6,327 nt of DNA from JAMWZF01 sp041628615 (GTDB taxonomy: Bacteria > Pseudomonadota > Alphaproteobacteria > Rhodobacterales > Rhodobacteraceae): assembly GCA_041628615.1 (NCBI GenBank), contig JBFKOW010000184.1, forward strand, positions 1 through 6,327, written 5' to 3'. This document shows, one piece after another, positions 1 to 5,159 of this stretch. The translations under genes were made by a program, and so were the position numbers. The notes beneath the pieces were generated by a model, which was not told the origin of the DNA, searched no databases, and worked only from the letters and a program-made list of their open reading frames with translations. Each line of letters begins with the position of its first letter. The first letter of the stretch is position 1.

Positions 1-923
1 CCGAAGCGGAACAGGTCCGGCCGGGTCCAGCGGTCGCCGAGTTCGTCCTTCATCAGCGCGAGGTAGGTCAGCGCGTCCTTGGCCTTGGAAATCCCGCCCG
101 CGGGCTTGTAGCCGACCCGGAAGCCGGTCCGGGCGTGGTAGTCCCGGATCGCCCGGATCATCACCAGCGACACCGGCAGGGTGGCGTTGACGCCCTCCTT
201 GCCGGTCGAGGTCTTGATGAAGTCCGCCCCGGCCATCATGCAGACGAGGCTGGCGCGGGCGACGTTGCGCAGGGTGCCAAGCTCGCCGGTGGCGAGGATC
301 GCCTTGACGTGCGCGTCGCCGCAGGCCGCCCGCATCTCGGCCATCTCGTCGTACAGCGCCTGCCAGTTGCGGGTCAGCACGTGCCGGCGCGAGATCACGA
401 TGTCGATCTCCTGCGCCCCGGCCTTCACGCTTTCGCCGATCTCGGCGATCCGCAGCCGGTAGGGCGACAGCCCGGCCGGAAAGCCGGTCGAGACCGCGGC
501 GACCGGGATGCCCGAGCCCTCGAGCGCCCGCACCGCGGTTTCGATCATGTCGTGGTAGACGCAGACCGCGCCGACGGTGAGGCCGGGCAGCCCGAGCGCG
601 TCGAGCAGACCCGCATCCACCGGCCGCCGGGCCTTGGCGCAGAGCCGCTGCACCCGGCCCGGCGTGTCGTCGCCGGCCAGCGTGGTGAGGTCGATGCAGG
701 TGATCGCCCGTGCCAGCCACGCCGCCTGATGCGCCTTCTTCACCGACCGGCGGCCCGGCAGGGTCGCGGCGCGGCGCTCGATGGCCGAGGTGTTGGCCTG
801 CACCGCCGCCACCCAGTCGAGATCGAGCGGCATCCCGGCATTGCGCGGCTCGTGCACCTGCGGCAACTGCCCGGCGCCTTCCGCGGCCGGGGCGATTCCG
901 TGCGACTTGGACTGGATGCTCAC
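1..923 (-). CDS. deoC: Deoxyribose-phosphate aldolase (long form), 3' end cut by window edge
   Basis: This is a class I aldolase that cleaves 2-deoxyribose 5-phosphate into glyceraldehyde 3-phosphate and acetaldehyde, the last step of deoxynucleoside catabolism in the cytoplasm. Reading from a GTG at 923 gives 307 codons before the window ends. The DeoC signatures are all present: EIDIVIS with Asp174, HVKAILATGEL with Lys207, DFIKTSTGK with Lys237 (the Schiff-base lysine, equivalent to E. coli Lys167) and VGYKPAGGI with Lys273 (equivalent to Lys201). The N-terminal extension of about 70 residues before the barrel makes it the longer DeoC/DERA type (about 320-340 residues, as in many alphaproteobacteria and animals) rather than the 259-residue E. 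coli form. The GTG start was chosen because AGGGAG lies about 8 bases upstream and no better start was seen. The gene is divergent from the response regulator. Downstream genes are outside the window, so operon membership is unknown. Confidence 0.95.
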   Translation of the reverse strand, partial: MSIQSKSHGIAPAAEGAGQLPQVHEPRNAGMPLDLDWVAAVQANTSAIERRAATLPGRRSVKKAHQAAWLARAITCIDLTTLAGDDTPGRVQRLCAKARRPVDAGLLDALGLPGLTVGAVCVYHDMIETAVRALEGSGIPVAAVSTGFPAGLSPYRLRIAEIGESVKAGAQEIDIVISRRHVLTRNWQALYDEMAEMRAACGDAHVKAILATGELGTLRNVARASLVCMMAGADFIKTSTGKEGVNATLPVSLVMIRAIRDYHARTGFRVGYKPAGGISKAKDALTYLALMKDELGDRWTRPDLFRF

Positions 924-1036
924 GCGCGCGTCTCCCTGTGGGCCCGGCTCCCAAGCGTGTCACGGCCCGGCAGGGGGCGCAAGCGGCGGCGCGGCGTCAC
1001 GACGCGGGACCGGCCGGGTCGATCCCTCCCGGCGCG

Positions 1037-1078
1037 GCCTGCACGCCGCCTGCACGGGCGTAGCGGCGCGGCCTGCAC
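1037..1078 (+). promoter_or_regulatory. Three direct repeats GCCTGCAC, candidate OmpR-type regulator binding site
   Basis: GCCTGCAC occurs at 1037-1044, 1048-1055 and 1071-1078. Start-to-start spacing is 11 and then 23 bases, about one and two helical turns. The first two copies contain TGCAC-N6-TGCAC, the same layout as the CreB box (TTCAC-N6-TTCAC), and OmpR/PhoB-family regulators are known to bind tandem half-sites about 11 bases apart. The first and third copies are part of a longer exact 14-base repeat, GGCGCGGCCTGCAC, at 1031 and 1065. The cluster lies 87-128 bases upstream of the response regulator start. Autoregulation, or control of deoC, is an inference from position and spacing; GC-rich DNA makes short repeats more likely by chance. 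Confidence 0.4.
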
Positions 1079-1154
1079 CGGCGGACGGCAGGGTGGGCCG
1101 GCATCACGGAGGCGGCATCATCGACACGACGGTTCTTCTTGCAGCACCACGGGC

Positions 1155-1158
1155 GGAG
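1155..1158 (+). promoter_or_regulatory. Ribosome binding site GGAG of the response regulator gene
   Basis: GGAG ends 6 bases before the ATG at 1165, a good spacing. It decides between that ATG and the second in-frame ATG at 1174, which would be 15 bases away. Confidence 0.6.
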
Positions 1159-1164
1159 CGTAGC

Positions 1165-1905
1165 ATGGGCCCCATGGCGCGCCCTGACCCCCAGCCCCGG
1201 ACGGTCCTGATCGTGGACGACGATCCGCAGATCCGGGACGTGCTGCGCATTGCGCTTTCGCAGGCCGGCTTTGCCACCGCCGAGGCCGCCGATGGCGCCG
1301 CGGCGCTGGCGGCGGTGACCGGCGGCGGCGTGCCGCCGGACCTCGTGGTTCTCGACATCGGCCTGCCCGAGGCGGACGGACTCGCGGTCTGCCGCGGCAT
1401 TCGCGCGACCAGCGAGGTGCCGATCCTGTTCCTGACCGCCCGCGACGACGAGATCGACCGGATCGTCGGGCTCGAGATGGGCGCCGACGATTACGTGACC
1501 AAGCCGTTCTCGCCGCGCGAACTCGTGGCGCGGGTCAAGGCGATCCTGAAGCGCAGCGATCCCGCGCCGGCGGCGCCGGGAACGGCCCTGCGGCGCGGCC
1601 TGCTGGAAATCGACCCGGACCGGCACCAGTGCCGGGTCGGCGGCCGCCCGGTCACCCTGACCGCGCGGGAGATGGAGATCCTGTCGCGGCTGATGGCCCG
1701 GCCCGACCATGTCCATCCCCGGCCCCGGCTGGTCGACGCGGTCTATGGCCTCGGGGTCGGGGTCAGCGACCGGACGCTGGACAGCCATCTGCGGAACCTG
1801 CGCGGCAAGCTGGCCGAGGCCGGATGCGCCGATGCGATCGAGACCCTGCACGGCGTGGGCATCCGCATGGGCCCCTGCCGGGGCGGCCCATGCGCGGACG
1901 GGTAA
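1165..1905 (+). CDS. OmpR-family two-component response regulator (receiver plus winged helix)
   Basis: This is a cytoplasmic transcription factor of 246 residues, activated by phosphotransfer from the histidine kinase encoded next to it. The receiver domain covers about residues 12-130: acidic cluster Asp18-Asp19-Asp20, phospho-acceptor Asp64 in VVLDIGLPEADG, Thr91 in LFLTARD, and Lys113 in YVTKPFSPREL. After a short Pro/Ala linker (about 131-141), the Trans_Reg_C winged helix follows (about 142-235), with LTAREMEIL and the recognition-helix region SDRTLDSHLRNLRGKL. The final wing reads LHGVGIRMG, with Ile where most OmpR members have Tyr (GVGYRL). A Cys/Gly-rich tail (GPCRGGPCADG) ends the protein; its last codons overlap the kinase start. 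The domain layout and the DNA-binding helix resemble CreB-like regulators of Rhodobacterales, but orthology cannot be claimed without a tree. Target genes are unknown. Upstream TGCAC repeats may be its own operator. Confidence 0.95.
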   Translation: MGPMARPDPQPRTVLIVDDDPQIRDVLRIALSQAGFATAEAADGAAALAAVTGGGVPPDLVVLDIGLPEADGLAVCRGIRATSEVPILFLTARDDEIDRIVGLEMGADDYVTKPFSPRELVARVKAILKRSDPAPAAPGTALRRGLLEIDPDRHQCRVGGRPVTLTAREMEILSRLMARPDHVHPRPRLVDAVYGLGVGVSDRTLDSHLRNLRGKLAEAGCADAIETLHGVGIRMGPCRGGPCADG

Positions 1906-2861
1906 GCCGGAAGTGGCGTCCGGGGCTGGGCCTGATCCTCGGGCTCACCCTCGCGGTGATCCTCTGCCTGCCGTTTCTCGGCATCCTGACCGTGTCCGCG
2001 CTGTGCAGCGACCCCGGCGCCGCGTCCTGCGGCCGGGCCACGCTGGCGGTGTCGGCGGCCATCCTCGCGATCACGGCGGCGGTGGGCTACGTGCTCTGGC
2101 GGATCCTGCTGGCGCCGATCACCGCGCTGGCCGACCGGGCCGAGGCGATCCAGCGCGGCGAGGCGGACGCGCTCTCGCCCTTGCCCCGCTACGGCACCCG
2201 CGAGATGGGCGAACTGGGACAGACGATCCTCGGCATGGGCCGGGTCCTGCAGGGCCGCGAGGCGGTGCTGCGGTCCTTCGCCGATCACGTCACCCACGAA
2301 CTGAAATCGCCGCTGACCGTGCTGCGCGGCGCCGCCGAACTGCTTGATGCCCCGGACCTGCCCGAGGCGGAAAGGGCGCGGCTGCTGGCCCGGATCGACG
2401 AGGCGGCCGAGCGGATGACCACCCTGCTCGACGCGCAGCGGGCCCTCGCCCGGGCGCAGGAACCCTTCGCCGCGGGAAGCGCCCGGGTCGGTCCGATCCT
2501 CGCCGAATTCGCCGCCGAGTATCCCGACATCGCCATCGATCTCGCCGCCGACGCGGAGGTGCCGCTGGGGCCGGATGGGCTGCGGCTCGTGCTCGGGCAC
2601 CTGATCGGCAACGCGGTGGAGCACGGCGCCGGGCGGGTCACGGTCCGCGCCGACACGGCCCGGCTGGAGGTGGCCGACGACGGGCCGGGAATCTCGCCGG
2701 GCAACGCGGCGCGGGTCTTCGAGCCGTTCTTCACCACCCGCCGGGACCGGGGCGGCACCGGCATGGGGCTGGCGATCGTCCGGCGGATGCTGGAGGTCCA
2801 CGGCGCCAGCATCGATCTTGCGCCCGGCGCTCTCGGCGCCCGCTTCGTGATCGAGTTCTGA
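1890..2861 (+). CDS. Membrane sensor histidine kinase with minimal periplasmic loop
   Basis: This is the partner kinase of the preceding regulator, 323 residues in the inner membrane. The basic N-terminus (MRGRVSRKWRP) is followed by TM1 at about 12-37, a loop of only about a dozen residues containing Cys39 and Cys47, and TM2 at about 50-70. A HAMP-like linker covers about 71-122, starting ILLAPITALADRAEAI. The HisKA dimerisation helix contains the phospho-acceptor His136 in FADHVTHELKSPL. The HATPase_c domain has the N box HLIGNAVEHG (Asn241), G1 box DDGPGI (263-268), F box FEPFFTT (277-283) and G2 box GGTGMGLAIV (288-297). All residues needed for catalysis are visible. The ATG lies inside the last codons of the regulator gene (16-base overlap) behind a weak GGGGCGG, which suggests translational coupling. 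The sensing domain is too small to bind a ligand as a fold, so it may sense within the membrane, by thiol state or through a partner protein. Stimulus unknown. Confidence 0.95.
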   Translation: MRGRVSRKWRPGLGLILGLTLAVILCLPFLGILTVSALCSDPGAASCGRATLAVSAAILAITAAVGYVLWRILLAPITALADRAEAIQRGEADALSPLPRYGTREMGELGQTILGMGRVLQGREAVLRSFADHVTHELKSPLTVLRGAAELLDAPDLPEAERARLLARIDEAAERMTTLLDAQRALARAQEPFAAGSARVGPILAEFAAEYPDIAIDLAADAEVPLGPDGLRLVLGHLIGNAVEHGAGRVTVRADTARLEVADDGPGISPGNAARVFEPFFTTRRDRGGTGMGLAIVRRMLEVHGASIDLAPGALGARFVIEF

Positions 2862-2869
2862 CCGGCGGC

Positions 2870-3715
2870 TCAGCTCCCGCTTTCGGCCTCGGTCATGCGG
2901 CGGATGCCCTCGACGCCGCTTTCGCCGAGATCCACCACCGCGAAGGGACCGCCCAGCTTTGCATAGCCAGCATTCGTTGCGTCGACCCGCGGCGTCCGGG
3001 CCATCAGCGCCTCGGCCCAGGCCTCCGCGTTGTCCTGCGGCCGGTAGCCGAGGAACCCGACCTTGTGGTTGAGCACTGGCGCGCGGGTATTGGCGGACAC
3101 GCCGTAGGCCACGGTGAAACCGACGGTCGGGGTCACCACCGACCGTTCGACGAGGTGCACCATGTCGCGGTAGCTGAGCCAGGTGGTCAGGGCGCGCAGG
3201 TTCTGCGGTTCGCGGGTGCAGGACAGGATCCGCAGGCAGACCGCCTCGAGGCCGCGCTTTTCCCAGTACATCCGGCCCATGTCCTCGGCAAAGCACTTGG
3301 CCAGGCCGTAGAACGAATCGGGCCGGTGGGGTTCGTCCGTGTCGATCCCGGCATTGGTGTCGCACAGGCCGACGGCATGGATCGACGAGGCATAGATCAC
3401 CCGGCGGGCGCCGCCCCGGTAGGCGGCCTCCCAGACGTTGTAGGCGCCGATGAAGTTCGGCCCCAGCAGGTCCTCGAACGGCTTCTCGTCCACGATGGCG
3501 CCGAAATGGACGACCATCTCTGCGCCCTCCATCAGCGGCCCGACCTGCGCCATGTCCGCGAGGTCGGCCTGCACGAAGGTCTCGTTCGGCAGCGTGGTGG
3601 CCGGGCCGGGCGCGATGTCGGTGGTGACCAGGGTGCCGCAGAGGGCGGCCAGCGGCCGCCGCAGTTCGGCGCCCAGCGCCCCGGCCGCACCGGTCAGAAC
3701 GATCTTCTTCAGCAT
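2870..3715 (-). CDS. Uronate dehydrogenase-like NAD-dependent SDR oxidoreductase (extended epimerase family)
   Basis: This is a cytoplasmic protein of 281 residues with an N-terminal Rossmann fold. The nucleotide motif is TGAAGALG (8-15); Asp33 ends beta-2 and favours NAD over NADP; DLADM (51-55) binds the adenine side. The catalytic set is Ser111 in YASSIHAVG, Tyr136 and Lys140 in YGLAKCF. Further blocks typical of bacterial uronate dehydrogenase (Udh, about 265 residues, oxidises D-galacturonate/D-glucuronate to the aldarolactone) are visible: EKPFEDLL, NFIGAYNVWEAA, LRILSCTREPQNLR (Ser165, Arg174), TTWLSYRDMV and GFLGYRPQDNAEA. Compared with Agrobacterium Udh as I remember it, two pocket positions differ (Val75 for Ser, Ile112 for Asn), so the substrate may not be a uronate and no gene symbol is given. 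The ATG is preceded by a strong AAGGGGAG. It is the second gene after the FAD oxidoreductase (37-base gap) and converges on the kinase gene. Confidence 0.93.
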   Translation of the reverse strand: MLKKIVLTGAAGALGAELRRPLAALCGTLVTTDIAPGPATTLPNETFVQADLADMAQVGPLMEGAEMVVHFGAIVDEKPFEDLLGPNFIGAYNVWEAAYRGGARRVIYASSIHAVGLCDTNAGIDTDEPHRPDSFYGLAKCFAEDMGRMYWEKRGLEAVCLRILSCTREPQNLRALTTWLSYRDMVHLVERSVVTPTVGFTVAYGVSANTRAPVLNHKVGFLGYRPQDNAEAWAEALMARTPRVDATNAGYAKLGGPFAVVDLGESGVEGIRRMTEAESGS

Positions 3716-3719
3716 CCGT

Positions 3720-3727
3720 CTCCCCTT
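3720..3727 (-). promoter_or_regulatory. Strong ribosome binding site AAGGGGAG of the SDR gene
   Basis: Read on the minus strand, AAGGGGAG ends 4 bases before the ATG at 3715. It is the best Shine-Dalgarno match in the window and fixes the start of the uronate dehydrogenase-like gene, supporting its independent translation from an operon mRNA. Confidence 0.7.
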
Positions 3728-3746
3728 CGGATCGTGCAGTGAGGGT

Positions 3747-3766
3747 GCGCCGTCAGATGACGGCGC
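3747..3766. repeat. Perfect 9-base inverted repeat across the stop codon of the FAD oxidoreductase gene
   Basis: On the plus strand, GCGCCGTCA (3747-3755) and TGACGGCGC (3758-3766) are exact reverse complements separated by GA. The TGA stop of the upstream gene is the complement of 3753-3755, inside one arm. In the mRNA, a 7-base-pair stem with a 6-base loop (CAUCUG) could form about 30 bases ahead of the SDR start codon. There is no following U tract, so it is not a standard rho-independent terminator. It may be an intercistronic stabilising or attenuating hairpin, a DNA operator, or a chance result of GC-rich codons. Confidence 0.5.
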
Positions 3767-4928
3767 GTTCGATCAGCGGCTGATCGCGCAGCAACCGGTC
3801 ATGGCCCAGCTCGGACAGGTCGAGGCTGCGGTAGTGGCCATAGGTGATCAGTTCCGAGATGCCGCGCCCGACCGCCGGCGCCTGTTGCAGGCCGTGGCCG
3901 GAAAAGCCGTTCGCCATCAAAAGGTTGTTCACCTCCCGGTTCCAGCCGAGAATGGCGTTCCGGTCGAACGGGTTGTAGGCGTAGTGACCGACCCACTGGT
4001 TGATGACCTTGACCCGCACGAAGGCCGGGACCCGCGCCGCGAGCGCCGGCCAGACCTTGTCCTCCCAGATCGCGTGATCCATCTCGAAATCTGTCGGATC
4101 GACCGGGCCGTCGTCGTCGGGCGGGCAGCCGCACATGTAGTGCCGCCCGTCGGTCCGCATGTGGACGCCGCTGGGATCGATGGTCAGCGGCAGGTCCCGG
4201 GGCAGCCGCTCGGCGGCGTCGAACACGAAGGTGAAGCGCTTGCGCGGCTCCACCGGCAGGTCGAGCCCGGCCATCCGCATGATCTCGGCGGCGCGGGGGC
4301 CGGCGGCGTTGACCACGATCTCGCAGCCGATCTCGCGCCCGTCGGCGAGCAGGACGCCGGTGATCCGGGTGCCGCGCCGGCGCAGCGCGACCGCCCGCCC
4401 GGTGACGTAGTCGACCCCCAGCGCGCGGCCCTTGCGCCGCATCCAGTCGAAGATCGTGCCGCCGTCGAAATAGCCCTCGTCGACCGGGTTGTGCGAGCCG
4501 AGCAGGATGTCGTCCACGGCGATGAAGGGCCATTCGGCGGCGATCTGGTCGGGCGTCATGATCCGGGTCGCGGCGCCGAGCGCGGCCTGTTTCCGCTGCG
4601 CGATCCGCAGCGACGCGGCGAATTCCGGCGTCCCGGCAAGGTAGAGATAGCCGAAGGAATGGAGCCGGATCTCGGGCGCTTCCGGGTCGTCGACGAAGCG
4701 GCGGAAGTTGTGGATGAACTCGGCCCCGAACTGCGAGATGCGGATGTTCAGGTCGGTCCCGAACTGCTGCCGGATGCAGGAATTGGTGTGCGAGGTGGAG
4801 GCGAACTCGTAGGTCGGATCGCGCTCGATCACCACGATGCGGCCGGTGAAGTCGGGGTTGCGCGCCGTCCACCAGGCGATGGAGGCGCCAATCATTCCGC
4901 CGCCGATGATCACCACGTCTGCGTGCAT
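3753..4928 (-). CDS. FAD-dependent oxidoreductase, DAO family, FOXRED1-like
   Basis: This flavoenzyme has 391 residues. The FAD-binding Rossmann motif is at the N-terminus (VVIIGGGMIGASIAW, Gly9-Gly11 and Gly14) with Glu35 in VVIERDP to bind the ribose. ASTSHTNSCIRQQFG follows (43-57), then the second dinucleotide-contact motif EIVVNAAGPRA (203-213), PVEPRKRF (225-232) and the C-terminal flavin-contact motif GFSGHGLQQAP (341-351). Several blocks (PVEPRKR, EDKVWPALAARVPAF, YAYNPFD, GFSGHGLQQAP) closely match human FOXRED1 as I remember it, more specifically than sarcosine oxidase or DadA. The family oxidises C-N bonds of amino acids or N-methyl compounds; the substrate here is unknown. There is no signal peptide or membrane segment, so it is probably cytoplasmic. 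The ATG has only a weak GGGTGGG upstream but lies directly before the Rossmann strand, which fixes the start. It is the first gene of a pair with the SDR enzyme and lies 86 bases downstream of the SRP RNA. Confidence 0.93.
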   Translation of the reverse strand: MHADVVIIGGGMIGASIAWWTARNPDFTGRIVVIERDPTYEFASTSHTNSCIRQQFGTDLNIRISQFGAEFIHNFRRFVDDPEAPEIRLHSFGYLYLAGTPEFAASLRIAQRKQAALGAATRIMTPDQIAAEWPFIAVDDILLGSHNPVDEGYFDGGTIFDWMRRKGRALGVDYVTGRAVALRRRGTRITGVLLADGREIGCEIVVNAAGPRAAEIMRMAGLDLPVEPRKRFTFVFDAAERLPRDLPLTIDPSGVHMRTDGRHYMCGCPPDDDGPVDPTDFEMDHAIWEDKVWPALAARVPAFVRVKVINQWVGHYAYNPFDRNAILGWNREVNNLLMANGFSGHGLQQAPAVGRGISELITYGHYRSLDLSELGHDRLLRDQPLIERAVI

Positions 4929-5014
4929 GGGCCCACCCTATCCGAGGCTTGGGGCCGCGCAAGGGGGCGCAGGGCCCGGCGGCCCACTCCGACTGCACAG
5001 GAGACGGGGAAGTG
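4929..5014. other. Spacer between the SRP RNA and the FAD oxidoreductase gene
   Basis: This 86-base non-coding stretch contains a GGGCC-CGGC-GGCCC hairpin at 4972-4985 but no T run on the minus strand after it. I see no clear -10 element for the FAD oxidoreductase gene either. Transcription of that operon could start here from an unrecognised promoter or by read-through from ffs. Confidence 0.45.
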
Positions 5015-5112
5015 GTGAGAGGCTGGACAACGACCCAAGCGGGGCTCGTTACGGCTGCTTCCTTCCGGACCTGACCGGGTTGGCGAGGCGCCTGCCCGCG
5101 CCAACCTCTCAC
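5015..5112 (-). ncRNA. ffs: Signal recognition particle RNA, small bacterial type (4.5S RNA)
   Basis: This is the RNA scaffold of the signal recognition particle; it binds Ffh and directs ribosomes making membrane proteins to FtsY. The minus strand carries the nearly invariant domain IV core: GGTCAGGTCCGG followed by AAGGAAGCAGCC (complement of about 5053-5076), which includes the GGAA tetraloop and the asymmetric loop bound by Ffh. The ends pair: GTGAGAGGTTGG at the 5' side (5112-5101) with CCAGCCTCTCAC at the 3' side (5026-5015), 12 base pairs with one G-U. The resulting length of about 98 nt fits the small bacterial class. An alternative outer pairing GGAAGT/ACTTCC would extend it to 5008-5116 with a three-base bulge, so the exact ends are uncertain by a few bases. 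The strand is certain because the core reads in the sense orientation only on the minus strand. Confidence 0.95.
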
Positions 5113-5116
5113 TTCC

Positions 5117-5145
5117 GATATAGGGGCCCGCGCGCCGCGCCGCAA
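5117..5145 (-). promoter_or_regulatory. ffs: Sigma-70-type promoter of ffs
   Basis: On the minus strand, TTGCGG (5145-5140) and TATATC (5122-5117) are separated by exactly 17 bases. The expected start, 6-7 bases after the -10 box, falls at about 5110-5112, which matches the 5' end deduced from the RNA's terminal stem. The -10 element stands out as the only AT-rich hexamer in a very GC-rich stretch. Confidence 0.65.
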
Positions 5146-5159
5146 CCCGGTCGCCGGGT
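5145..5159 (-). terminator. Short hairpin directly after the cpdB stop codon, possible weak terminator
   Basis: ACCCGG-CGA-CCGGGT on the minus strand can form a 6-base-pair stem with a 3-base loop, starting at the last base of the cpdB stop codon. It is followed by TTGCGG rather than a U tract, so intrinsic termination would be weak at best. The hairpin ends on the first base of the ffs -35 box. It could be chance in DNA of this composition. Confidence 0.3.

Larger units (their letters stand above)
924..1164. other. Divergent intergenic region between deoC and the response regulator gene
   Basis: This 241-base non-coding stretch must carry the promoters of both divergent genes. The open frames that cross it are GC-rich shadows with no recognisable domain. 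It contains a cluster of GCCTGCAC repeats (1037-1078, listed separately) and a small 12-base dyad, GCGTC-AC-GACGC, at 994-1005. I could not identify convincing -35/-10 boxes for either gene. No T-rich terminator or RNA gene is visible. Confidence 0.6.

Noticed and set aside
994..1005. GCGTC-AC-GACGC dyad as an operator for deoC
   Set aside because: Five-base arms in DNA this rich in GC are expected by chance, and no known repressor site matches.
135..1163. Long plus-strand open frame opposite deoC
   Set aside because: It is antisense to an unmistakable DeoC with all catalytic lysines, and its Arg/His/Pro-rich translation shows no domain; a shadow of GC-rich codon bias.
1139..1166. TTGCAG-N16-TAGCAT as a promoter for the regulator, giving a leaderless start at ATG 1174
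   Set aside because: The boxes are poor matches, and a GGAG at proper distance supports the ATG at 1165 instead; the evidence is too weak to annotate.
1743..3365. 540-codon minus-strand open frame across the regulator, the kinase and part of the SDR gene
   Set aside because: It spans several real genes on both strands, is rich in Arg/Pro/Gly and shows no recognisable motif.
4972..4985. GGGCC-CGGC-GGCCC hairpin as the ffs terminator
   Set aside because: Only a 5-base-pair stem, about 30 bases beyond the RNA end, with no U tract after it.
3450..5018. 522-codon plus-strand open frame opposite the flavoenzyme
   Set aside because: It is the antisense shadow of a gene with a complete FAD Rossmann motif and C-terminal flavin motif, and it runs into the SRP RNA.
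4910..5104. Small minus-strand frame over the SRP RNA
   Set aside because: The conserved SRP core fully explains the sequence, and there is no protein similarity or ribosome binding site.
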